The position numbers were made by a program, and so were the translations under genes. Below are positions 7,831 to 16,747 of a stretch of 64,000 nucleotides of DNA, piece after piece. The notes below the pieces were generated by a model. That model worked only from the letters and a program-made list of their open reading frames with translations, was not told the DNA's origin and searched no databases. Source of the stretch: Roseiarcus sp963816065 (GTDB taxonomy: Bacteria; Pseudomonadota; Alphaproteobacteria; Rhizobiales; Beijerinckiaceae); the NCBI GenBank assembly GCA_963816065.1, contig CAWFJG010000009.1:186001-250000 (forward strand), read 5' to 3'. The stretch's first letter is position 1. Each line of letters opens with the position of its first letter.

Positions 7831-8004
7831 GCCGGCCTGACGGAGGATGCTCTTCAGAGCGCCCGGTTGCGAATCGGCGCGGAACTCACGGATACGCGGC
7901 CCATCTGATCTACGACAGTGACGCGACCGACATCGCATTTTCTCGGCGTCCGCCTAGCCTATGAAGCCGCGAATTTAGTTATTGAAGGGCGTGTCACCGT
8001 AACC
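7831..8004 (+). repeat. Direct repeat copy 2 (174 bp)
   Basis: This is the second copy of 7275-7448. It carries the hicA tail without a hicB gene and ends in the same GTGTCACCGTAACC, directly joined to a second copy of the right arm of the palindromic element. Confidence 0.85.
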
Positions 8005-8007
8005 TCT

Positions 8008-8060
8008 TTGACTGAGCTGAAGGCTGGGAAAGCAAAGCTCGGCAAGAGGTCGACGGCTCG
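8008..8060. repeat. Right-arm copy of the palindromic element
   Basis: TTGACTGAGCTGAAGGCTGG and the following bases to the GGCAAGAGGTCGACGG end match 7616-7668 with a few mismatches. Only the right arm is present, abutting direct repeat copy 2. Confidence 0.6.
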
Positions 8061-8211
8061 GCCTGCAAACTCCGGCGCTGCTGATGCGAAGCGACAGGTG
8101 TTCGTTCGTCCGACGCCCGGGACTGGTGATTGAAGCAACTGCCACCACAACTCGGCGATCCGGGAAGCGGCGCTTCGACGCGCCCTTGGGAACGCACACG
8201 CTAAATATATT

Positions 8212-10119
8212 TCATTCTGTGGTACTCGGAGCCAGCAACGATAAGACTTCATCCTTTTTTTCTTCCCTTTCGATCCCAACCCGGTCCAACAGCTCCTTCC
8301 CGCGAACCAAGAATGCTACAAGGCTCTTTGCAAACTCGGTATTCTGCACCCAATCGAGGAACCTGTCTACTTCACCTAACGGCACATCGGTCATATCACG
8401 GCTGTCACTAGCCGCCGTCTCAAAATCGATACGCTTAAGGCCAAGGGTGCCACTAAACAGTAACACTGCCCTGCGATCCCTCTGTGGACTCAAATAGCCA
8501 AGCCCTAGGAATTCCTCAATCATTAGGTCGCTTTCGATTGTCGACATACCTAAATCATTATTACCATCACCGTATAGACTATGTACCCAGTTGAAAAAAT
8601 CATAATTCTTGTTTCCGTCCATTACATGGATCAAAATAAACCTGCTCCGTTGCGACATCTTATCGGGGCGATCCCACATATATTGGACCAGTATATCACA
8701 CTCAAGAAACTTAATAACTTCTTTGATTATTAATTGAGCGTTAATTTTTGCAAGAAACAGTGCACACCTATCTATCATTTTACTTACATAAACATCTTCA
8801 AGAAACGATCTATTCATTTCAAATAACATAGGTATTACGCTGTCCTGCCGTCTGTTACTTATTCGATATGTAATAGGAACTAACTCATCTTGCGTTAACC
8901 TTACAATAGCGTAAGCACAAAAATATTCTTGGAACGATCTGTGACTAAAAACTACACTTATACCCTCGCGCTGGACTACACAGACAGATTTCAACAAGTC
9001 GTCAAGAAAGGCGACCGGCGTAACGTTCACTCTCGCTATTCGGCCAGCCTTGCCGATATATTCAAGTATCTCCGATTCTGAGAGTTCACTCTTCTGTTCT
9101 ACGTAAGTTATTAAACAAAACAACCCGAAAATCCTCTTAAATTCGTCAATAGGGAAGTCAGTGTATCGTTTTCTCTTGAAAGCTTCTTTTGTCGCATCAT
9201 GACGAGAAAATAACGTATCAAATGCCTGATCATAGAAAACATGAATTCTATTTGGGATTTCCGCAAACGAATTAAAAGTTATTAGCATCATTGTTGCCAG
9301 CAACGGGCGCGAAATAATGTCTTTATGTTTCTCATATAAATCCTTCTTTACCTGGGCAATGAACTTTGATTTTATTATCTTATCGAAATCTGTGACCTTC
9401 AGCAAAGACAACACCTGCTTCTTGGTCAAAGGCTCCACTTTGTATGTGTTGAACGAATGCCACGCAGCAAATCTGTCATCAGGTCGACCAGAAACCACGA
9501 CAACATTTTGTCCTTCGGTCGACAAGTTTAAAATCTCTCGTTCAATCGGCTCCAGCTTTGCTGGAGTCAGTTCGTCAAATCCATCAAATATAAAAAAGAA
9601 CTGACCTTCCTTGATCGCCTTATCAAACAATGAACGACCTTCTTTTGGCGGATCTCTTAAGCAAGAATAGTATATAAACGACAATAAATCAGTACTTTCT
9701 ATACTATTTAGTTGTCTTAGTTCTAAGAATAATGGAATTTTTCCCCTGCTCTGTATAAAGCACGCGATCCACAGATACCTCATGAACATGCTTTTACCGC
9801 ATCCCGCAGGTCCAGAAATCACTACCTTTCTCTTCGACCAAATAGCATCAATGACGCCGTAGTCGTCGATAATCTTATCCCTATTCTTGAAGTTCAAATT
9901 TACGTAGTTAGTCAGAAGATCTACAGGCGCATCGCCGGTTACCATTGTCTTTATCTTTGTGCACCGCTCATAGGCTTTAGTAAAATGCTCATCGAAGCTC
10001 AGCGCAGCGTATGGCTGAAGTTTCTGGAACCCCTTGCTGGCGGCCGCTATAGCCGCTTCGAACAGTTTCGGTGCGAGAGCGCTAACTCCTTTCTCAAGGA
10101 TTGGGGCCCAGTCAATCAT
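8212..10119 (-). CDS. NACHT-domain NTPase, candidate antiphage STAND protein
   Basis: A 635-residue protein. After a helical N-terminus (1-60, unassigned) comes a NACHT module: Walker A GPAGCGKS at 103-110, Walker B FFFIFDGFDEL at 174-184, then a sensor-like VVVVSGRPDD, a winged-helix region, and FSHRSFQEYFCAYAIV typical of the end of NACHT modules. The C-terminal ~220 residues are unassigned and could be the ligand sensor. NACHT NTPases are STAND proteins; several bacterial ones stop phage infection by oligomerising on sensing a phage product, but none of that is shown here. The gene is strikingly AT-rich (for example 16 G+C in 8701-8760) and codon use differs sharply from the neighbours, indicating transfer. 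ATG at 10119 has GGAG 8 bases upstream; a TTG lies two codons earlier. It stands alone, between repeats and an nrdJ tail copy. Confidence 0.85.
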   Translation of the reverse strand: MIDWAPILEKGVSALAPKLFEAAIAAASKGFQKLQPYAALSFDEHFTKAYERCTKIKTMVTGDAPVDLLTNYVNLNFKNRDKIIDDYGVIDAIWSKRKVVISGPAGCGKSMFMRYLWIACFIQSRGKIPLFLELRQLNSIESTDLLSFIYYSCLRDPPKEGRSLFDKAIKEGQFFFIFDGFDELTPAKLEPIEREILNLSTEGQNVVVVSGRPDDRFAAWHSFNTYKVEPLTKKQVLSLLKVTDFDKIIKSKFIAQVKKDLYEKHKDIISRPLLATMMLITFNSFAEIPNRIHVFYDQAFDTLFSRHDATKEAFKRKRYTDFPIDEFKRIFGLFCLITYVEQKSELSESEILEYIGKAGRIARVNVTPVAFLDDLLKSVCVVQREGISVVFSHRSFQEYFCAYAIVRLTQDELVPITYRISNRRQDSVIPMLFEMNRSFLEDVYVSKMIDRCALFLAKINAQLIIKEVIKFLECDILVQYMWDRPDKMSQRSRFILIHVMDGNKNYDFFNWVHSLYGDGNNDLGMSTIESDLMIEEFLGLGYLSPQRDRRAVLLFSGTLGLKRIDFETAASDSRDMTDVPLGEVDRFLDWVQNTEFAKSLVAFLVRGKELLDRVGIEREEKKDEVLSLLAPSTTE

Positions 10120-10283
10120 TCGCAATGCTCCAGAAGGGAAAGCACGATCACTGTCAATAAGCTGCTCGAAAGCGCTCGGTTCACCTTTTGGTCAACCATA
10201 TTCCATTCTGCGGCCGCCGTCGTGGCTCAGGCACCGTCCCGTGCCACAGCCCACTTCAATGTTGCCATCCGATTGACGGTGCC

Positions 10284-10425
10284 TCACGAGCACCCCGTCA
10301 TGCTCCCGCACGTGTCGCACTTCAAACACGCCCCATTCCGCACCATGGTGAAGTTCCCGCACTCCGGGCAGGCTTCGCCGACGTAGCCTTTCATCCGCGC
10401 TTCCGCCCGCTTGTCGGCGACCCCC
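10284..10425 (-). pseudogene. Duplicated 3' tail of nrdJ
   Basis: The minus frame reads ADKRAEARMKGYVGEACPEC, then GNFTMVRNGACLKCDTCG and SMTGCS-stop, matching the C-terminal zinc-ribbon tail of the NrdJ gene at 10994 (710 bases away, no gaps, roughly 90% identical). Homology stops near 10425. With no start or catalytic domain it is a fragment, probably left when the NACHT-bearing island arrived or when a second nrdJ was lost. Confidence 0.75.
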
Positions 10426-10487
10426 AGGTCGGAGCCCGGGGAACTCGGCCGCGAGTTCGAACCGCGTGCCGTGTCGCCGCGATTTGC

Positions 10488-10777
10488 TTAATTGTTGAGC
10501 GTGTCATAGAGGTCCGTCCATCCCGGATTGGCGTCGAGGATCAGCCGCACCTTCCACGCCCGCGGCCAATGCTTCATGTTCGATTTGCGCTGGATCGCAT
10601 CGGTGATCCGCTCGTAACGCTCCATGTAGACCAGGCGCTTCAGGCCGTAGCGCTTGGTAATCCATCGATAAGGCCTTCGCGATGCTCGTAGGCGCGACGG
10701 CCGATGTTCGAGGTCACGCCGGTATAGAGCGTTCCATTCGGCCGGTTGGTCACGATGTAGACCCGGCCCCCGCGCAT
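10488..10777 (-). pseudogene. GIY-YIG nuclease-like protein, frameshifted
   Basis: The frame from ATG 10777 gives RVYIVTNRPNGTLYTGVTSN, then IGRRAYEHREGLIDG and a stop. A second frame continues ITKRYGLKRLVYMERYER to NPGWTDLYDTLNN-stop at 10488. Together these make a standard 96-residue GIY-YIG family protein of the small UPF0213-like type (single-domain, function mostly unknown), with YIV and YTG as the GIY-YIG pair and the conserved Arg and Glu. One base is missing near 10667. It may be an assembly error rather than decay. Confidence 0.7.
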
Positions 10778-10818
10778 TGCGCCCCTCGAGCCAAACTCGC
10801 GCCTCCTCGGTTTACACC

Positions 10819-10853
10819 GTCATGGCCGGGCTCGTCCCGGCCATCCACGCGGC
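10819..10853. repeat. REP-like palindrome (copy 1)
   Basis: GTCATGGCCGGGCTCGTCCC, continuing GGCCATCCACGC, is an imperfect palindrome. Similar units occur inverted at 10929-10962 and at 15151-15180, all intergenic. Confidence 0.6.
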
Positions 10854-10928
10854 GCCGCAGCGGCAAACGGCGCCGTGCAAACGCGGATGTAAAGGCCACG
10901 CCAATCACCGGCGGCTTTTGGCGGGACC

Positions 10929-10962
10929 GCGTGGATGGCCGGGACACGCCCGGCCATGACGG
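10929..10962. repeat. REP-like palindrome (copy 2, inverted)
   Basis: GCGTGGATGGCCGGGACACG, continuing CCCGGCCATGACGG, is the inverted counterpart of 10819-10853 and lies just after the nrdJ stop codon. Together the pair could form a larger stem-loop or a bidirectional termination region. Confidence 0.6.
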
Positions 10963-10993
10963 CGGAGGAGCGTATGAGGACGCGCAGCTTGGC

Positions 10994-13900
10994 TCACGAG
11001 CACCCCGTCGTCCCCCCGCACGTATCGCACTTCAAGCACGTCCCGTTGCGCACCATGGTGAAGTTCCCGCACTCCGGGCAGGCCTCGCCCACGTAGCCTT
11101 TCATCCGCGCTTCCGCCCGCTTCTCGGCGGCCGTCTCGGCCGCGGCGGCGAAGGCGGCGCCGCCGAGCGTCAGCGGGGCGGTCTCGGCGAGGTCGCCCTT
11201 GAGCGCCGTCGCGCCCTGGACGAACCCGCCTGCCCCTGCCCCGCCGGCCGCGCGCACCGCCGGCGCCTCGCCGCCGGTCTGGCCGCGCACCAGCATCAGC
11301 TTGTCGCCCGGCCGCCCCCGCACGAGGCCGTTCGAGATCACCGCCGCGGCTCCCGGCCCCGGCGCCGGGGCCTTGTCCTGGCCGACCCCGCCGCCGAGCA
11401 CGGTATTGCCGATCTCGTCGGGGGCGACATGGGCGAGGTCGTTGCGGCCGAGGTAGGAGATGGCGAGCTCGCGGAAGATGTAGTCGAGGATCGAGGTCGC
11501 GTTCTTGATCGCGTCGTTGCCCTGCACCAGCCCGGCCGGCTCGAACCGGACGAAAGTGAAGGCGTCGACATATTCCTCCAGCGGCACGCCGTACTGGAGG
11601 CCGATCGAGATCGCGATGGCGAAATTGTTCATCAGAGACCGGAAGGCCGCGCCCTCCTTGTGCATGTCGATGAAGATCTCGCCCAGGCGCCCGTCCTGGT
11701 ACTCGCCGGTGCGCAGATAGACCTTGTGGCCGCCGACGACCGCTTTTTGCGTATAGCCCTTGCGCCGGTCCGGCAGCTTCTCGCGCTCGCGCGTGCGCTC
11801 GACCCGCTCGATCACCCGCTCGACGATCTTTTCCGCCACCTGCGCCGCGCGCGCCGGGATGTTGGCGGCGAGCAGCACCTCGAGCGCGTCGTCGTCCTCG
11901 TCGTCGTTCTCGATCAGCTGGCTGTTCAGCGGCTGCGACAGTTTCGAGCCGTCGCGGTAGAGGGCGTTGGCCTTCAGGCCGAGCCGCCAGCTCAGCATGT
12001 AGGCGTCCTTGCAGTCCTCGACGGTGGCGTCGTTCGGCATGTTGATGGTCTTGGAGATCGCCCCGGTGATGAACGGCTGCGCCGCCGCCATCATGCGGAT
12101 GTGGCTGTCGACCGAGAGATAGCGTTTGCCGGTGCGGCCGCAGGGGTTGGCGCAATCGAACACCGGATAATGCTCGAGCTTCAGGTGAGGCGCGCCCTCC
12201 AGGGTCATGGCGCCGCAGGCGATAAATGTTGGCGGCCTCGATCTCGGCCTTGGAGTAGCCGAGCGCCGGAGAGCAGGTCGAAGCCCGGCGCCTCGTAGCG
12301 CTCGGCCGGGATCTTAAGTCGCGGCTCAGCGTCTCGGCGCCGAGCGTCCACTTGTTGAACACGAAGCGGATGTCGAAGGCGCCGCGCAGCGCCGCCTCGA
12401 CCTTGTCGATCGCCGCCTCGGGCAGGCCCTTCTGGCGCAGCGTGGCATGGTTGATGCCCGGCGCATTGGCGAGCGTCGCCCGGCCGACGGCGTAGGCGAT
12501 CATGTCGTCGATTTGCCCCTCGACGTAGCCGAGCGCCCTGAGCGCGTCGGGCACGGCGCGGTTGATGATCTTGAAATAGCCGCCGCCGGCGAGCTTCTTG
12601 AACTTGACCAGGGCGAAGTCGGGCTCGATGCCGGTGGTGTCGCAGTCCATGACGAGGCCGATGGTGCCGGTCGGGGCGACGACGGAGACTTGCGCGTTGC
12701 GATAACCGTGCCGCTCGCCGAGGCTGAGCGCCGCGCTCCAGGCCGCCCGCGCCGCTTCGCCCAACGGGGCGAAGGCCGGGCCGCTCTTTACGAGCGAGGC
12801 GTGATCGAGCGGGGTCGGGGCGACCGACAGGCGCTCGTAGCCGGAAACCTCGCCGTCGGCGGCGCGCTTGTGGTTGCGGATGACGCGCAGCATCGCCTCC
12901 GCGTTCGGCTTCATGCCGGGGAAGGCGCCCGTCTTGGCGGCGAGTTCGGCCGAGGTCGCATAGGCGCGGCCGGTCATCACCGCCGACAGCGCGCCGCAGA
13001 TCGCCCGCCCCTCGTCCGAATCGTAGGGGATGCCGCAGGACATCAGGAGGCCGCCGATGTTGGCGTAGCCGAGGCCGAGCGTGCGGTACTCGTAGGAGAG
13101 CCGGGCGATCTCCTTCGAGGGGAACTGCGCCATCGCCACCGAGATTTCGAGCGTCAGCGTCCACAGCCGGACCGCGTGCTCGTAGGCTGCGATATCAAAG
13201 ACTTTTGTCTCCGGGTTGAGAAACTGCAGCAGGTTCAGCGAGGCGAGATTGCAGGCCGTGTCGTCGAGGAACATGTATTCCGAGCACGGGTTCGAGGCGC
13301 GGATCGGCCCCGACGCCGGGCAGGTGTGCCAGTCGTTGATGGTGGTGTGGTACTGGATGCCCGGATCGGCGGAGGCCCAGGCGGCGTAGCCGATCTTCTC
13401 CCAAAGCGCGCGCGCCTTGACGGTCTTGGCGGTCTTGCCGCTGAGGCGCCAGGTCAGGTTCCAGTCGGCGTCGGTCTCGACCGCATGCAGGAAGGCGTCG
13501 GTCACCCGCACCGAATTGTTGGAGTTCTGGCCCGAGACGGTGAGATAGGCCTCGGATTCCCAGTCGGTGTCGTAGGTGTCGAAGTCGAGGGTAGTGTAAC
13601 CCTGGCGGGCGAACTGGATGATCCGCTTGACGATGCCGTCGGGCACGTCGTCCTTGCGCGCCAGCTTCACCTCGCGCTTCAGCGCCGGGTTCTTCTCGAC
13701 GTTGAAGCAGTCGTCGCCGGAGCCCTGGCAGTTGACGCAGGCCTTGAGGATCGCCTTGAGGTGGCGCTTGACCACCTTGGAGCCGGCGGCGAGCGCCGCG
13801 ACCTTCTGCTCCTCCTTCACCTTCCAGTCGATGTAGGATTCGATGTCGGGGTGATCGACGTCGACCACCACCATCTTGGCCGCGCGCCGGGTGGTGCCGC

Positions 13901-14711
13901 CCGACTTGATCGCGCCGGCGGCCCGGTCGCCGATCTTCAGAAAGGACATCAGGCCCGAGGAGCGGCCGCCGCCGGAGAGCTTTTCGTTCTCGCCGCGCAG
14001 CGCCGAGAAGTTGGAACCGGTGCCGGAGCCATATTTGAACAGGCGCGCCTCGCGCACCCACAGGTCCATGATGCCGCCCTCGTTGACGAGGTCGTCGGAG
14101 ACGGACTGGATGAAGCAGGCGTGCGGCTGGGGATGCTCATAAGCCGACTTCGACTTGACCAGCTTGCCGGTCTCGAAGTCGACGTAATAGTGGCCCTGGC
14201 TCGGCCCGTCGACGCCATAGGCCCAGTGGAGGCCGGTGTTGAACCATTGCGGCGAATTCGGCGCGGCGATCTGGCGCGCCAGCATGAAGCGCATCTCGTC
14301 GAAATAGGCGCGCGCGTCCTCGTCGCCATCAAAGACGCCGGCCTTCCAGCCCCAATAGGCCCAGGCGCCGGCGAGCCGGTCGAACACCTGCCGGGCGGAG
14401 GTCTCGGAGCCGGTGCGCTCGGCCTTCGGCAACGCGGCGAGCGCCTCCTCGTCGGGAACCGAGCGCCACAGGAACGACGGGACGTCGGGCTCCTCATACT
14501 TTTTGAGGCGCGTCGGAACGCCGGCCTTGCGGAAGTATTTCTGGGCGAGCACGTCCGCCGCCACCTGGCTCCAGGCGGCCGGGACCTCGATGTTGTCGAG
14601 GGCGAAGACGATCGAGCCGTCCGGATTGCGAATCTCGCTGCGGGTGGCCGCAAACGGGATCCGGTCGTAGGGCGAAGCGCCCGCCTCGGTAAAGTGTCGC
14701 TCGATTTTCAT
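10994..14711 (-). CDS. nrdJ: Vitamin B12-dependent (class II) ribonucleotide reductase, three frameshifts
   Basis: The restored protein is 1,238 residues, the usual size of alphaproteobacterial NrdJ. It reduces ribonucleotides to deoxyribonucleotides with adenosylcobalamin, independent of oxygen. Visible are the N-terminal half (MKIERHFTEAGASPYDRIPF), the substrate-site block HTCPASGPIRASNPCSEYMF near residues 460-490, PTGTIGLVMDCDTTGIEPDF, the C-terminal domain, and a C-terminal zinc-ribbon tail CPECGNFT...CLKCDTCG. Three single-base breaks cluster at about 12316 (missing A), 12273 (extra G) and 12226 (extra base); correcting them gives AERYEAPGFDLLSALGYSKA and then AANI-x-ACGAMTLEG. Clustered errors in an essential gene suggest a consensus problem. 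A NrdR-like box lies about 320 bases upstream. Confidence 0.9.
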
Positions 14712-15033
14712 GTCGCTCGCCCTCGTCTGTCTTAAGGCGGACCGCCCGCGCCCGCCCTGCCGTCACCGTCCGAACGCGACGGCGCAAGCCCGCGTTCCGC
14801 CCTTGCGCCGACGCGAAAACGCGCGCCGTCCGGCGCCGGGATCGCCCCGCTGAAACCCGTATTGCTGTCCCTGACGCGTCATCGGCGGCGGAATGTCCGA
14901 TCCAGCCGATGGCCCTGAAAACACCGCGCTCCCGGCGAGTCGGCGCGCTCGAGGCGCGCCCGTTCGCCGACCGACTCGAAACTAGGACTCTGTCATCCGC
15001 CCGTCAACACCTTGTGACGGCCGCATGACCGTA

Positions 15034-15049
15034 ACACAACATATTGTGG
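15034..15049. promoter_or_regulatory. NrdR-like box upstream of nrdJ
   Basis: ACACAACATATTGTGG matches 14 of 16 positions of the NrdR consensus acaCwAtATaTwGtgt and is nearly palindromic. NrdR represses ribonucleotide reductase genes, and nrdJ is the next gene on the minus strand, so this is a plausible operator. I do not see a second, tandem box. The rest of 14712-15282 holds one REP-like palindrome and no gene. Confidence 0.6.
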
Positions 15050-15150
15050 ATAAGAATGTATAATGCAAGGTTAATGCGCTCGCGCATTGACAGCATCCGA
15101 CGAGTCGGCGTCGCGCCGCAAGAGCGTTGGCGGACCCGGAGCGTCCCCCA

Positions 15151-15180
15151 GTCGATGGCCGGGCCGCCCGGCCATGACGC
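15151..15180. repeat. REP-like palindrome (copy 3)
   Basis: GTCGATGGCCGGGCCGCCCG, continuing GCCATGACGC, is a compact GC-rich palindrome related to those at 10819 and 10929, between the divergent nrdJ and NDUFA12 genes. Confidence 0.5.
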
Positions 15181-15282
15181 TCCCTTCCGCAAAGTTCAAC
15201 TGGACAGAGCGCGGCCCGCCTCGCCATAGTCCCGCGCGCGCCGCGACATGGGGCGCCTTTTCCTCGGCCGGCAGCCTCATCG

Positions 15283-15697
15283 ATGGACTTAAAGCTGTTT
15301 TTCCTGCGCTACTTCACCTGGTGGAACGGCGCGACCCTCAACACCCTGTTCTATACCAGCCGGAAGGGCGAGCTCGTCGGCCACGACCAGTTCGGCAACG
15401 CCTATTACCGCACGATTGGCGGCAGGATCGATCCGTCGCTCGGCTTCGAGCGCCGTTGGGTCATTTACAATGGCGTCTCCGAGGCCTCGATGACGCCGCC
15501 GGGTTGGAATGGCTGGCTGCATCATACGGTCGACGTCCCTCCGAGCGAGGAAGAATACAAGCCCCATCCGTGGGAACTGCCGCATATCGGCAATCCGACC
15601 GGAACGCCGGGCGCCATCCGCCCCAAGGGATCGATCCTGAACCGGGCCCGCGCCAGCCGAGCACCGGCGACTAGAGGCCTGGAGCCCAGGATCGTAA
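15283..15697 (+). CDS. NDUFA12-family complex I accessory subunit, two indels near 3' end
   Basis: The restored protein is 138 residues. MDLKLFFLRYFTWWNGATLN, VGHDQFGNAYYR and ERRWVIYNGVSEASMTPPGW, then NGWLHHTVDVPP, are the NDUFA12/B17.2 signature; alphaproteobacterial homologues are supernumerary subunits of NADH:quinone oxidoreductase. As sequenced, the frame loses its stop and reads on into the next gene. Restoring one C near 15657 and one in TACGAG near 15673 gives ...STGDYEAWSPGS and TAA at 15695-15697, as in homologues. The apparent NDUFA12-DUF2155 fusion is therefore probably artificial. Confidence 0.85.
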
Positions 15698-15741
15698 GGC
15701 CGCGCCTTCATTCCGCCGCCGTTGACCGGCAGATCGCCCGC

Positions 15742-16398
15742 ATGAGTTCGACTTTCGCCACCCCCGCGACGGCCGCGTTCGGCGCGGCCGTGCGTTGGGC
15801 GGCGCTGTCCGCCGTCGCGCTTTGCTGTCTCGCCGTCCCGGCCGCCGCCGACAAGATCGCCAACCCAGTCGCGGTGTTCGACGGACTCGACAAGATCACC
15901 GGGCGCATCATCGCCTTCGAGGTCTCGCTGAACGAGACGGTGCAGTTCGGCACCTTGCAGGTGACGCCGCGGGTCTGCTTTTCGCGTCCGCCGACCGAGC
16001 CGCCGCGCACCGACGCCTTCACCCAGGTCGACGAGGTCGACGAGCAGCACACGTTCAAGCGGATCTTTTCCGGCTGGATGTTCGCCGACAGCCCGGGGCT
16101 GCACGGGATCGAGCATCCGATCTACGATGTCTGGCTGGTGGATTGCAAAGGCGGCACGACCGTCATCCATGAGGCGCCGCCGCCGGCCGCCACGGCCTCG
16201 ACCGACGCCGACAATCCGGACGCCGCCACCGACTCCGGGCCCGCCTCCCCTCAGATCGAACCTCCGCCCGCGCAGCCGAAGAAGCCGAAGCCGAAGCCGC
16301 CGGCGGTGGTCGCAGCCCCCCTCCCCGCGCCGGCCGGCGACGTCAACGCGCCGCTCGACCTCGGCGGCGGACCCACGGGCAACGCGCGCGGGCGCTGA
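15742..16398 (+). CDS. DUF2155 exported protein
   Basis: A 218-residue protein with a signal peptide (AALSAVALCCLAVPAAA) and the DUF2155 domain at about 45-140: NPVAVFDGLDKITGRIIAFE, VQFGTLQVTPRVCFSRPPTE, FKRIFSGWMFADSPGLHGIE, PIYDVWLVDC. DUF2155 commonly follows the NDUFA12 gene in alphaproteobacteria, as here. The C-terminal ~70 residues are a Pro/Lys/Ala-rich low-complexity tail (KKPKPKPPAVVAAP). The fold contains two conserved cysteines, presumably disulfide-linked in the periplasm. Function unknown. The ATG at 15742 is 44 bases after the restored NDUFA12 stop. Confidence 0.75.
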   Translation: MSSTFATPATAAFGAAVRWAALSAVALCCLAVPAAADKIANPVAVFDGLDKITGRIIAFEVSLNETVQFGTLQVTPRVCFSRPPTEPPRTDAFTQVDEVDEQHTFKRIFSGWMFADSPGLHGIEHPIYDVWLVDCKGGTTVIHEAPPPAATASTDADNPDAATDSGPASPQIEPPPAQPKKPKPKPPAVVAAPLPAPAGDVNAPLDLGGGPTGNARGR

Positions 16399-16402
16399 GC
16401 TT

Positions 16403-16619
16403 TGCAACCTGGACTCGCGCCCGCGTCGGACCCGCCGGGTCTTGCCTGTTCGAGCCTGTTAACAGCCTGTTCGGCGCCTGTTCCGGGCCCTGAAAACTGC
16501 CTGTTTTTCGGCCGCCGAAAGCCGCAACCATAGGGTTGCAACGGCTGTAATATCTTGATATTGCAGGAATTCTCGGATCAGGGCGGCGCGCCGCGAAATA
16601 AAAAGCCCCTGCTAGCAGG
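16403..16619 (-). repeat. AACAGGC helically phased element, copy A
   Basis: Read on the minus strand, the element runs: palindrome CCTGCTAGCAGG (16608-16619) followed by GGGC and a T-rich stretch; a 102-bp linker with the palindrome AATATCTTGATATT (16549-16562) and a stem GCAAC-6-GTTGC (16524-16539); then five AACAGGC heptamers (plus-strand starts 16499, 16476, 16465, 16454, 16444; steps 23, 11, 11, 10); and finally a CCAGGTTGCAA end. Copy B at 24944-25180 has the same order and the same 102-bp linker. No protein is encoded. Confidence 0.8.
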
Positions 16620-16747
16620 CACACGGAATCCGGCTTCAGGGCTATCGCGCCGGGGAATTGTCCGCGCGGCCTTGGCCGGAAACCAGGATGTATCCGCGCG
16701 TCTTGTCGTCGTTGGCGGCGTCCGTCGTAGTCATGGCGTCGAACAGC

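Noticed and set aside
10188..10691. Plus-strand ORFs over the nrdJ-tail copy and GIY-YIG region
   Set aside because: The minus strand carries recognisable nrdJ-tail and GIY-YIG sequence here; the plus frames have none.
12447..14735. 762-residue plus-strand ORF
   Set aside because: It is the antisense shadow of nrdJ, which has full family motifs on the minus strand.
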